This document shows, piece by piece, positions 42,889 to 51,217 of a stretch of DNA of 64,000 nucleotides. Under the pieces are notes generated by a model. It was not told the origin of the DNA and ran no database searches. It saw nothing but the letters and a program-made list of their open reading frames with translations. This stretch comes from Akkermansia muciniphila. GTDB taxonomy: Bacteria > Pseudomonadota > Gammaproteobacteria > Burkholderiales > Burkholderiaceae_C. The stretch spans positions 1-64,000 of the forward strand of contig CALQKH020000003.1 of the NCBI GenBank assembly GCA_943331105.2, in the 5' to 3' direction. Numbering within the stretch: the stretch's first letter is position 1; each line of letters begins with the position of its first letter. A program made the translations under genes and the position numbers.

Positions 42889-43953
42889 TCAAGCCAAGGC
42901 CTTGCACACCGCCTCGGTCACTTCTTGCGTGCGTGCATTGCCACCCAAATCACCTGTGTGCAAGGCGGAGTTGGCCGTCACGCTTTCAATGACCTCCATC
43001 AGGCGCTGGGCAGCGGCTTGCTCGCCAATGTGCTCCAGCAGCATGACCACCGACCAGAACGTGCCCACCGGGTTGGCCAGGCCTTTGCCCATGATGTCAA
43101 AAGCCGAACCGTGGATCGGCTCGAACATGCTGGGGTAACGGCGTTCGGGGTCAATGTTACCCGTTGGCGCAATGCCCAAGCTACCCGCCAACGCGGCTGC
43201 CAAATCGCTCAAGATATCGGCATGCAAATTGGTAGCGACGATGGTGTCCAGGGTCGCAGGTCGGTTGACCATTCGGGCGGTGGCCGCATCCACCAATTCC
43301 TTGTCCCACTTCACATCGGGGAACTCTTTGGACACTTGCACGGCGATTTCATCCCACATGACCATGGCATGGCGCTGCGCGTTGCTTTTGGTCACCACCG
43401 TCAACAACTTGCGAGGGCGCGACTGTGCCAGTTTGAAGGCATAGCGCAAAATGCGCTCAACGCCTGTGCGGGTCATGATGGACACATCGGTGGCCGCCTC
43501 GATCGGATGACCTTGGTGCACACGTCCACCCACACCTGAATATTCACCTTCGGAGTTTTCGCGCACGATGACCCAATCCAGGTCCTTGGGCGTGCAGCGC
43601 TTCAAAGGCGCATCGATACCAGGCAAGATGCGCGTGGGGCGCACATTGGCGTATTGGTCAAAGCCTTGACAGATTTTGAGGCGCAGACCCCACAAGGTGA
43701 TGTGGTCAGGAATGTGCGGGTCACCGGCCGAGCCGAACAGGATGGCATCTTTGCCACGCAAAGCATCCAGACCATCGGCCGGCATCATCACACCATGCTG
43801 GCGGTAGTAGTCACCGCCCCATCCAAAGTCTTCGAACTCAAAAGCAAAAGTGCCGCAGGCTTGCGCCAAGGCTTGCATGACCTGCTGGCCTGCGGGAATG
43901 ACTTCTTTGCCAATGCCATCTCCGGGGATGGTGGCGATGCGGTAGGTTTTCAT
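42889..43953 (-). CDS. ttuC: Tartrate dehydrogenase / decarboxylating D-malate dehydrogenase (TtuC)
   Basis: The 354-residue protein is a beta-decarboxylating dehydrogenase. IATIPGDGIGKEVIP begins it, WVIVRENSEGEYSGVGG is the substrate loop, and LSDLAAALAGSLGIAPTGNI leads to FEPIHGSAFDI at the NAD site. The pattern ILFGSAGDPHIPDH matches tartrate dehydrogenases rather than isopropylmalate dehydrogenase. It oxidises tartrate or D-malate with NAD+. It starts the operon ttuC, Bug, ttuD, kelch on the minus strand and is divergent from a LysR gene. Confidence 0.9.
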   Translation of the reverse strand: MKTYRIATIPGDGIGKEVIPAGQQVMQALAQACGTFAFEFEDFGWGGDYYRQHGVMMPADGLDALRGKDAILFGSAGDPHIPDHITLWGLRLKICQGFDQYANVRPTRILPGIDAPLKRCTPKDLDWVIVRENSEGEYSGVGGRVHQGHPIEAATDVSIMTRTGVERILRYAFKLAQSRPRKLLTVVTKSNAQRHAMVMWDEIAVQVSKEFPDVKWDKELVDAATARMVNRPATLDTIVATNLHADILSDLAAALAGSLGIAPTGNIDPERRYPSMFEPIHGSAFDIMGKGLANPVGTFWSVVMLLEHIGEQAAAQRLMEVIESVTANSALHTGDLGGNARTQEVTEAVCKALA

Positions 43954-44053
43954 AAGGTACTGCTGAAATAAAGTGACAGAGAGCCCAATTTTGTACACCT
44001 GCATGCTCAACAAACTATTTAAAATTTAAGGTGCTATTAACTTTTAATTAACA

Positions 44054-44965
44054 ATGAAAACCCGCCTCCAAGCAGCCGATCTGGGGTTTTTTTCAACGTT
44101 GGCCATGTCCGGCAGCCTGAGCGCAGCCGCCAGGGAGTTGAGGATCACCACTGCGGCAGTGAGCAAGCACTTGTCCCAAATGGAAACTCGAGCAGGTTTG
44201 TCACTGGTCAACCGGACCACGCGCCGCATGAGTTTGACCGTGGAGGGTGAAACCGTGCTGCGCCACGCCCGCAGCATCCTGGCCGAGATGGCCGACCTGG
44301 ATCAACAACTCGGTGCCAGCCGATCAACGCCCAGTGGTTTGCTGCGCATCAATGCAACTTTAGGCTTTGGCAGAAGTCACATCGGGCCTTTGGTCAGTCG
44401 CTTTGTCAAGCAATATCCGCAAGTGCAAGCCCAGCTGCATTTGACTGCCGATCCACCGGCGCTGACGGACGATGTCTTCGACGTTTGCATCCGATTTGGT
44501 CCGCCGCCAGACACCCGCGTCATCGCGCGAAAGATCGCTGATAACCAACGGCTTCTGTGCGCCGCGCCCACTTACTTGCAGGTACATGGTGAACCCAAAA
44601 GTCCGAGTGACTTGGCGCGTCACAACCTCATCAGCATCCGCCAAGGGGGTGAGGCCTATGGGGTCATCAAGCTCACTCGAGGCAAGCAGGGGAAATCCGA
44701 GACCATCAAAACCCGCGGCAACCTGACCACAAACGACGGCAGCATCGCAGTGCAGTGGGCGATTGAAGGTCACGGCATTTTGTTGCGCGCAGAGTGGGAC
44801 ATCCGTCAACATCTGGCCAATGGCCAGCTGGTTCAAGTGCTACCGCAGCACCACACGCCCGATGCCGACATCTATGCGGTCTATCCAGCGCAACACAAAT
44901 CGGCAGCACGGGTACGGGCGTTTGTGGACTTTGTCGCCGAGGCATTCAGGCCCGCCAGCCCCTGA
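44054..44965 (+). CDS. LysR-family transcriptional regulator, probably of the tartrate module
   Basis: The 303-residue protein has a LysR winged helix (SGSLSAAARELRITTAAVSKHLSQME, cited by its core AARELRITTAAVS) and a CysB-type effector domain. RRMSLTVEGE is typical of the subclass with a wing that ends in T-x-E-G. It is divergent from ttuC with a 100-bp AT-rich gap containing TTTAAAATTTAA and TTAACTTTTAATTAA, suitable for LysR binding. It likely senses tartrate. ATG 44054 is the only plausible start. Confidence 0.88.
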   Translation: MKTRLQAADLGFFSTLAMSGSLSAAARELRITTAAVSKHLSQMETRAGLSLVNRTTRRMSLTVEGETVLRHARSILAEMADLDQQLGASRSTPSGLLRINATLGFGRSHIGPLVSRFVKQYPQVQAQLHLTADPPALTDDVFDVCIRFGPPPDTRVIARKIADNQRLLCAAPTYLQVHGEPKSPSDLARHNLISIRQGGEAYGVIKLTRGKQGKSETIKTRGNLTTNDGSIAVQWAIEGHGILLRAEWDIRQHLANGQLVQVLPQHHTPDADIYAVYPAQHKSAARVRAFVDFVAEAFRPASP

Positions 44966-45101
44966 ATCTGCAGCATGCCCGCTTAAAATCACCCCACTGC
45001 ACAGCCCGGGACGCGCGGCATCGTGGTGCTCGCCCTACCCCTGCACTTGGGGCCAGGGGATTCGGCCGCGACTTGTTTCACACTTTGCACAGGACAAGTC
45101 C

Positions 45102-46532
45102 ATGACCACGCTGCTCATCCACCGCGCCCGCTGCATCGCCACGATGGACGATGCGAACTCCGAACGACAGGATGCGTCGCTCTTGATCCGCGATGGCCGC
45201 ATCGAGCGCATCATCCCCGCCAATGAGAACGTCGGCGAACTGCTCACGCAAGTGGACGAGGTGATCGACGCCCGCCGCCATGTGGTGGTGCCGGGCCTGA
45301 TCAACACGCACCACCACATGTACCAGTCACTCACGCGGGCGATCCCAGCGGTACAAAACGCCGAACTGTTCAGTTGGCTCAAAGGCCTGTACCCGATTTG
45401 GGTGGGCCTCACGCCCGAGATGGTGCGCGTGTCGGGCCAAGTGGCCATGGCAGAACTCCTGCTGAGCGGCTGCACCACCAGCAGTGACCACCTCTACATC
45501 TACCCCCATGGCGTGCGGCTGGACGACAGCATCGAAGCCGCGCACACCATCGGCATGCGGTTCACGGCCACACGCGGCAGCATGAGCGTAGGCGAATCTC
45601 AAGGAGGCCTGCCACCCGACAGCGTGGTCGAGCAAGAGCATTTCATCCTGAAAGAAACCCAGCGCCTGATCGAGACTTGGCATGACGCGAGCTTTGGCTC
45701 GATGACGCATGTGGCTGTGGCCCCATGCTCGCCCTTCAGCGTGAGCCAAGACCTGATGCGCGAATCGGCCAAGCTGGCCCGCGCCCACGGCGTGCGCCTG
45801 CACACCCACTTGGCCGAAAACGACCACGACATCGCGTACACCCGCGAGAAGTTCAACTGCACCCCCGCGCAATACGCCGAAAACTTGGGCTGGGTGGGCC
45901 ACGATGTGTGGCACGCCCACTGTGTGAAGCTCGACGACGAAGGCAAGTATTTATTTGCCCGCACGCGCACCGGGATTGCCCACTGCCCCTGTAGCAACAT
46001 GCGCCTGGCCAGCGGCATCTTGCCCCTGCGCAAAATGCTCGATGCCGGCGTTCCGATTGGCCTGGGCGTGGACGGCAGCGCCAGCAACGACGCGGCGCAT
46101 TTGCTGAATGAAGCCCGCCAAGCCATGCTGCTGGCGCGTGTGGGCAAAGCGATGGAGCCGCCGCGCATCGAAAACGGGCGCACCGTGTTTGGCTGTGACT
46201 TGGGTCCGTCTGACATGACACCCCGCGACGCCCTGCGCATGGCCACACGCGGCGGCGCTGAGGTGCTGGGCCGCGCCCACGAGCTGGGACAAATCAAAGA
46301 AGGCTACTGCGCCGACATCGCGATGTTCCGCACCGACACGCTGAGCATGGCGGGCGGCGCGGTGCACGACCCGGTGGGCGCGCTCTTGCTGTGCGCCAGT
46401 GACAACGCGGACTACACCCTCGTGAATGGCCGCGTGGTGGTGCGTCAGGGTCAGATCACGACCGTGGACATGGGGCCGCTGATCGAGCGGCACAACCAGC
46501 TGGCGATGCGGTTGGCGATAGGTTCAAGGTGA
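45102..46532 (+). CDS. 8-oxoguanine deaminase
   Basis: The 476-residue amidohydrolase has GLINTHHHMYQSLTRA with His70, His71 and His72, HTHLAEN for the next metal ligand, and GLGVDGSASND. The set YP-W-x-L-T-PE, HHHMYQ and SASND matches 8-oxoguanine/guanine-type deaminases of Pseudomonas (EC 3.5.4.32). It makes urate directly from oxidised guanine, joining the purine pathway at urate. AGGA lies seven bases before ATG 45102. The tartrate LysR is upstream, with no shared function. Confidence 0.92.
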   Translation: MTTLLIHRARCIATMDDANSERQDASLLIRDGRIERIIPANENVGELLTQVDEVIDARRHVVVPGLINTHHHMYQSLTRAIPAVQNAELFSWLKGLYPIWVGLTPEMVRVSGQVAMAELLLSGCTTSSDHLYIYPHGVRLDDSIEAAHTIGMRFTATRGSMSVGESQGGLPPDSVVEQEHFILKETQRLIETWHDASFGSMTHVAVAPCSPFSVSQDLMRESAKLARAHGVRLHTHLAENDHDIAYTREKFNCTPAQYAENLGWVGHDVWHAHCVKLDDEGKYLFARTRTGIAHCPCSNMRLASGILPLRKMLDAGVPIGLGVDGSASNDAAHLLNEARQAMLLARVGKAMEPPRIENGRTVFGCDLGPSDMTPRDALRMATRGGAEVLGRAHELGQIKEGYCADIAMFRTDTLSMAGGAVHDPVGALLLCASDNADYTLVNGRVVVRQGQITTVDMGPLIERHNQLAMRLAIGSR

Positions 46533-46649
46533 TGCTGCTTATGTTGAACCCATGACCGTGGGACAGTCATAATCCGCTTGCGATTCGTTGGACAATGATT
46601 CAAGGCATCTGTCTCAAACACGATTTTCTCTCTCACAGACCTGCCTTTC

Positions 46650-47255
46650 ATGCACCGCACCATTTTTGACACCCCCATCGTCAACACCGCCTTGCGCGGC
46701 ATCTCGCTGGCATTCCTCAAAGTCACAGGCTGGAAGATCGAGGGCAGTTTGCCTGACGGTGTGAGCAAATGCGTCGTGATTGCCGCACCGCACACCAGCA
46801 ACTGGGATTTGCCTTACACCCTGATGGTGGCGTTTGCCTTGCGACTGCAGATTTACTGGATGGGCAAAAGCAGCATCTTTTCGTTTCCGTTTGGTCCGGT
46901 CATGCGCTGGTTGGGCGGCATTGCGGTCAACCGCTCACAAGCATCGAACTTGGTGGATTCCTGCGCTCAAGAATTGGTCAAAGCCGAAGGCTCGGTGCAC
47001 CTGGTGGTGCCGCCTGAAGGTACGCGCAGCAAAACCCGCTATTGGAAAACCGGCTTTTATTACATCGCGCTGCAAGCGCAAGTGCCCATCGTGATGGCCT
47101 ACATGGACTACTCGCGCAAACTCAGTGGCCTGGGGCCGTTGTTCTATCCCACGGGCAACATCGAAGAAGACATGGTCGCCATCAAAGCGTTTTATGCCCC
47201 CTTCAAGGGCAAAAACGCAGACCAGTTTGAAACACCGCCAGACAAAAAAGCTTGA
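46650..47255 (+). CDS. PlsC-like 1-acyl-sn-glycerol-3-phosphate acyltransferase family protein
   Basis: The 201-residue protein carries the acyltransferase motif HTSNWD (His48, Asp53, the H-x4-D catalytic pair) and PPEGTRSK near residue 122. An N-terminal hydrophobic stretch suggests membrane association. It resembles small PlsC-like acyltransferases, so it probably acylates a lysophospholipid or a related acceptor. It lies 117 nt after 8-oxoguanine deaminase and is convergent with puuD. A role in purine metabolism is not expected. Confidence 0.85.
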   Translation: MHRTIFDTPIVNTALRGISLAFLKVTGWKIEGSLPDGVSKCVVIAAPHTSNWDLPYTLMVAFALRLQIYWMGKSSIFSFPFGPVMRWLGGIAVNRSQASNLVDSCAQELVKAEGSVHLVVPPEGTRSKTRYWKTGFYYIALQAQVPIVMAYMDYSRKLSGLGPLFYPTGNIEEDMVAIKAFYAPFKGKNADQFETPPDKKA

Positions 47256-47332
47256 ACTGCGACAGGCTTTATAGCTGCCGCACTAGGGCGGTTGCAGGCC
47301 GCTCGTCGTGAACCGACAAGCGTGTCCAGCCC

Positions 47333-48544
47333 TCAGTCCAGCTTGGCCCCTGCCACAAACCAGCGCCCGATCAGAGCGCGCTCTTCTTCGGTCATGCCGG
47401 TCGCATTGCCCATGGGCATTTGCTTGGTCACCGCCACTTGCTGGTAGACGTTTTGCGCATGCTGCTTGAGCTGTTCGGGGCTGTCCAGACGCACGTTTTT
47501 CATCTGCACCTGCGCGTTGTGGCAGCTCAGGCAATGCTTGTCCACCAGTACCTGCACCTGCGCAAAACTCACCGGTGTTGCCGGAGCGGCCGAGGCCACG
47601 GGGGCTGCCGGTTTCAAGGCCACGATCACAGCCAAAATCATCACCACGCCCACGGCTGCAAAAGGCCAGGGGTTGGATGCGCGGCCCAGGTGGAAGGCGT
47701 GGCGCTGCACAAAGAACTGGCGAATCAAGGCACCGGCCAACATCATCACAAACAGCAGCACCCAGCGGTGTTCGTGGGTGTACAAAAAGCTGTAGTGATT
47801 GCTCAGCATCGCGAAGATGACGGGCAAAGTGAAATAGGTGTTGTGCACACTGCGTTGCTTGCCGCGTTTGCCGTGGATGGCCAGGGCGTTGGCATCATAG
47901 GTTTCGCCGCTGGTCATGGCCGCCACCACTTTGCGTTGGCCAGGGATGATCCAAACAAACACGTTGGCGCTCATGGCGGTGGCAATCATGGCGCCCACCA
48001 GCAAGAAGGCAGCACGGCCTGCAAACAGTTCATTGGCCAACCAGGATGAAAAGGCCACCACCACGATCATCAGACCTGCCACGATCAGCTCGCCGTTTTG
48101 GCGAAAACCAAAGACACGGCAAATGATGTCGTACACGAACCAGAAGGCCACCAACAAACCCACAGCGGCCGAGCCGGCCATCACAGGCGTCCAGTCCATC
48201 AAGGACTTGTCGATCAAGAAAGTACCCGCGTTGTAGAGGTACATCACCGTGAAGAGCGCAAACCCGCTCAACCAAGTGGAGTAACTTTCCCAATAAAACC
48301 AGTGCAGTTTGGTGTGGATCTTTTTGGGAGCCACCATGTATTTTTGGGGGTTGTAAAAACCGCCGCCGTGCACCGCCCACATCGCGCCGCCGACGCCTTT
48401 TTCAAGCAGGTCGGGTGAATTGGGTTTTTGAAGGTTGTTGTCGAGAAAGACAAAGTAGAACGAAGAGCCAATCCAGGCGATGGCGGTGATGACATGCACC
48501 CATCGCAGCAACAAATTGGCCCATTCCAAAAAATACGGTTCCAT
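47333..48544 (-). CDS. puuD: Membrane-bound urate oxidase fused to cytochrome c (PuuD)
   Basis: The 403-residue protein has about eight hydrophobic segments in residues 10-310, with the HGGGFYNPQKY region and paired histidines (HTKLHWFYWES, HEHRWVLL) that may ligate heme. A C-terminal cytochrome c domain has CLSCH at 338-342 and a probable axial Met in KQMPMGN. PuuD oxidises urate to 5-hydroxyisourate and passes electrons to the respiratory chain, making no peroxide. ATG 48544 has GGAG upstream. A TGTATACA palindrome about 105 bp upstream matches one at hiuH. Confidence 0.94.
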   Translation of the reverse strand: MEPYFLEWANLLLRWVHVITAIAWIGSSFYFVFLDNNLQKPNSPDLLEKGVGGAMWAVHGGGFYNPQKYMVAPKKIHTKLHWFYWESYSTWLSGFALFTVMYLYNAGTFLIDKSLMDWTPVMAGSAAVGLLVAFWFVYDIICRVFGFRQNGELIVAGLMIVVVAFSSWLANELFAGRAAFLLVGAMIATAMSANVFVWIIPGQRKVVAAMTSGETYDANALAIHGKRGKQRSVHNTYFTLPVIFAMLSNHYSFLYTHEHRWVLLFVMMLAGALIRQFFVQRHAFHLGRASNPWPFAAVGVVMILAVIVALKPAAPVASAAPATPVSFAQVQVLVDKHCLSCHNAQVQMKNVRLDSPEQLKQHAQNVYQQVAVTKQMPMGNATGMTEEERALIGRWFVAGAKLD

Positions 48545-48644
48545 GAAGGATTCTCCAACCCTCTCACCACCGCGGGCCCTGTGAGCGGGTATTCGGCCGC
48601 GAACATGTTCCCGAAGAAACCTGCGCCGCTGCGACCAGTGCACC

Positions 48645-48668
48645 GAAGTGTATACAGTTTACGTTTGA
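48645..48668. promoter_or_regulatory. Candidate GntR operator upstream of puuD
   Basis: GAAGTGTATACA (48645-48656) contains the palindrome TGTATACA, a fit to yGTM-KACr sites of FadR-subfamily GntR proteins. The identical 12-mer occurs at 62048-62059 beside a GntR gene. In both copies TTT begins one base after the 12-mer, and TTTGA follows with one base difference in spacing. Confidence 0.6.
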
Positions 48669-48720
48669 GATTCCAGTACCCCTAAGGCTTAGCAGCCTAG
48701 GGGAAACCAGCATCGCGCAA

Positions 48721-49530
48721 TCAAAGGGACTGCAAGAGTTGTGCCGCCACCGCCACGGCAATCACTTCGGGCTCCTTGCCCGTGATGCCGGGAACGCCGA
48801 TGGGACAGGTGATGTGCGCGATCTCTTGTGCACTGAAACCCCGATCCTCCAAGCGGTGCTGGAAGGTGGCCCATTTGGTTTGGCTGCCGATCAGGCCCAC
48901 AAAGGGCAAGTCGCCCTGCTCCCGCTGTCGCTTCAAACACGCCATCACGATGTCCAGATCTTCTGCATGGCTGAAACTCATGATCAGCACCCGGCTACCC
49001 GGGGCCAGATCGGTCACGGCGGCCTGCACGGGATTGGAGTGTTCACAATCCACGCCACTCGGAACATCTGGCGGAAAAATCTCGTCACGGCTATCGATCC
49101 AACGCACCGCAAAGGGCAAAGGAGCCAGGGTCTGAACCAGTGCCTTGCCCACATGCCCACCACCAAACAGCGCCAATGGGCTGCGCTGAGGCACCCACTG
49201 CTCACGCAGGCGGGGCAAATCCGCCAGTTGCACCTGTTCAAACGATAAATCCACCGCACCACCACAGCATTGCCCCAAACTAGGGCCCAACACTTGGCTC
49301 AACCTGTTGGGTGCGGAGTGCCCTGACAAGATCAGCCGCGCGTGCGCCAAAGCTTGAAACTCAAGGTGCCCACCGCCAATGGTGCCTAATTCACCCCTAG
49401 AAAATACCAGCATCAGCGTGCCCGGCCCCCTCGGAACAGACCCTTTGGTGGCCGTCACCGTGACCAGCACGGCCGACTCTTGGGACAAACGCGTCCATGC
49501 CTCATTGATCCAATTCACATTGATTTCCAA
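48721..49530 (-). CDS. xdhC: Xanthine dehydrogenase accessory protein XdhC
   Basis: The 269-residue protein has the XdhC N-terminal domain (TVTATKGSVPRGPGTLMLV, cited in part, and LGQCCGGAVDLSFE) and a Rossmann-like C-terminal half (LALFGGGHVGKAL). XdhC binds and sulfurates the molybdenum cofactor and inserts it into XdhB. It lies upstream of puuD with 176 nt between them, so the two may share a transcript. XdhAB are encoded 7 kb away on the same strand. Confidence 0.93.
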   Translation of the reverse strand: MEINVNWINEAWTRLSQESAVLVTVTATKGSVPRGPGTLMLVFSRGELGTIGGGHLEFQALAHARLILSGHSAPNRLSQVLGPSLGQCCGGAVDLSFEQVQLADLPRLREQWVPQRSPLALFGGGHVGKALVQTLAPLPFAVRWIDSRDEIFPPDVPSGVDCEHSNPVQAAVTDLAPGSRVLIMSFSHAEDLDIVMACLKRQREQGDLPFVGLIGSQTKWATFQHRLEDRGFSAQEIAHITCPIGVPGITGKEPEVIAVAVAAQLLQSL

Positions 49531-49617
49531 TTGTCCATCAAGGACTCGCCAAGCCTGTCAGCCAATGCCACAATCACGCGAGTAAAACGCTGAGTATGCC
49601 AAGGAGTCACACCCGAC

Positions 49618-50199
49618 ATGACACATCAGACCGGAATAAACCGCACTTTAGGTGCCCGGATCGGCATGGCGCTGGGGGCGCTGGGCCTGACATGGTTGAG
49701 CGGCTGCAGCACACCGCCTGCGCCAGTCCAGCAAGCTGTCATCGTGCCAGCTCAGCCAGCGGTCTTGCCAGAACCCCCACCACGCCCGTTCGTGGCCATG
49801 CCCGAACGCCTGATTCCGGAAGCGCCGGCTTTCAGCCCTCCCCCCCCAACGGTCAAGAAATCTCTGGCACGCACCGCCAAAGAGTACCGCCACGATGCCG
49901 CCAGCCATTTGTACGCCCAACACCAACAGCGAATTTTCAAAGGCCGCTTGCCCCCCATGCTCGAAGCCGTGGGCGTGATCCATGTCAACATTGACCAAAA
50001 GGGCAGCGTCAAAGCCATCCAGTGGCAACGTGCGCCCAAACATGCGCCACAGGTGATGCGAGAGATTGAGCAATTGGTCAAAGCCGCTGCGCCCTACCCA
50101 GTGCCCCTGCACATGAGTCAGGTCACCTACACCGACGTGTGGCTATGGCACAAAAGCGGCAAGTTTCAGCTCGACACCCTGACCGAAGGGCAGGACTGA
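49618..50199 (+). CDS. Lipoprotein with a TonB/TolA-like C-terminal domain
   Basis: The 193-residue protein has a lipoprotein signal with LSGC (Cys30). A Pro-rich linker (PAQPAVLPEPPPRPF, FSPPPPTV) leads into a C-terminal domain of about 100 residues that resembles the TonB/TolA type (GRLPPMLEAVGVIHVNIDQKGSV, with the strand-helix-strand pattern). The function is unknown. It could sit in the periplasm and touch the cell wall or a partner. No neighbouring Tol or Exb genes. Confidence 0.7.
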   Translation: MTHQTGINRTLGARIGMALGALGLTWLSGCSTPPAPVQQAVIVPAQPAVLPEPPPRPFVAMPERLIPEAPAFSPPPPTVKKSLARTAKEYRHDAASHLYAQHQQRIFKGRLPPMLEAVGVIHVNIDQKGSVKAIQWQRAPKHAPQVMREIEQLVKAAAPYPVPLHMSQVTYTDVWLWHKSGKFQLDTLTEGQD

Positions 50200-50264
50200 A
50201 GACATGCACAGCAGCAAGCCCATGCAAAGGGCTTCTGCCACAGCCTCAAGGTGGATCCAGTGCT

Positions 50265-51197
50265 TCAGGCGGCCTTCATGGCGCCCACCTTGGCGCGGTC
50301 ACGGGAAAGGGTTTCACGGTCAGAAATGCGCCTGAACCACAAGGTCGCCAGGGTCGAGCTGACCATGATGAACAACGAATAAAGCACCGGGATCAACAGC
50401 ACCTGTTGCTGCTGCATGCCCGTGAAAGTCAATGTGACGATCAGCACACCCAGGGGACCGTTTTGAATGCCTGTCTCCAGGGCAATGGTGCGGGCTCGAC
50501 GCTTATCCTGACGAACCAGCCGAGCAAAGGTGTAGCCCACGGCAAAACCGAAAACCCCCAAACCGATTGACCCAAAGTACACCTGCCAAGGCGTCGTGAG
50601 CAGCAGCTGCCAGTTGCGTGGCACCCAAGAAACCATCAGAAAGAGAATGACGAGCACCCCGAGTGCACCGCCCAGCAGCTCCAAAGTGGCACCAATGTTG
50701 GGGTTGAGCTTGCGAAGGCCCATGCCAATGGCAGTGGGCACCAGCAAGACAAACAGCACCTGCGCCACATTTTCCGGGGGAATCTTCCAGTTGCCGTCAA
50801 TGCCCATGCTGAAGAAACCCAAAGTCAGGGGCACCATCACCACAGCCAGCAAGGTCGAGACAATGGTCATCAACAAAGACAGGGATAGCACGCCCTTGCT
50901 GAAATAGTTGAAGATGTTGCTCGTGGTGCCTCCGGGCAAACAGGCCATGAGAATGAGACCGACAGCATAGGCATACCACTGGGAGGCATCCTGTGAGGCA
51001 TTGGGCAAAAGCACCAGATGCGCCAGCGTGAAGCCGACAATCGGGGTCAGCAGGTAGGTGGTGACCACGCCAATGCCAATGCCTACTGGCCTCTTGAGCG
51101 CGATCATGAAGTCCTTGAGGGTCAAGGATGCGCCCATGCCCAGCATGATGATCATCATCATCACGCCCAGCAATTTGGTTTCAAATTCGGTGACCAT
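50265..51197 (-). CDS. BASS-family (bile acid:sodium symporter-like) transporter
   Basis: The 310-residue integral membrane protein has about nine to ten hydrophobic segments, with CLPGGTTSNIFNYFSKG, the sodium-site crossover motif of BASS transporters, near residue 85 and the GLRKLNPNIGATLE segment in the middle. Family members import organic acids such as pyruvate, pantoate or bile acids with Na+. It follows the acyl-CoA ligase gene after 20 nt, with GGAG six bases before its ATG, so the two form an operon. The substrate may be the acid activated by the ligase. Confidence 0.87.
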   Translation of the reverse strand: MVTEFETKLLGVMMMIIMLGMGASLTLKDFMIALKRPVGIGIGVVTTYLLTPIVGFTLAHLVLLPNASQDASQWYAYAVGLILMACLPGGTTSNIFNYFSKGVLSLSLLMTIVSTLLAVVMVPLTLGFFSMGIDGNWKIPPENVAQVLFVLLVPTAIGMGLRKLNPNIGATLELLGGALGVLVILFLMVSWVPRNWQLLLTTPWQVYFGSIGLGVFGFAVGYTFARLVRQDKRRARTIALETGIQNGPLGVLIVTLTFTGMQQQQVLLIPVLYSLFIMVSSTLATLWFRRISDRETLSRDRAKVGAMKAA

Positions 51198-51217
51198 ATC
51201 AAACTCCGCTGTAGCGC

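Noticed and set aside
50220-50260. AAGCCC/GGGCTT hairpin after the TonB-like lipoprotein gene as a terminator
   Set aside because: Six pairs only and no T-run on either strand.
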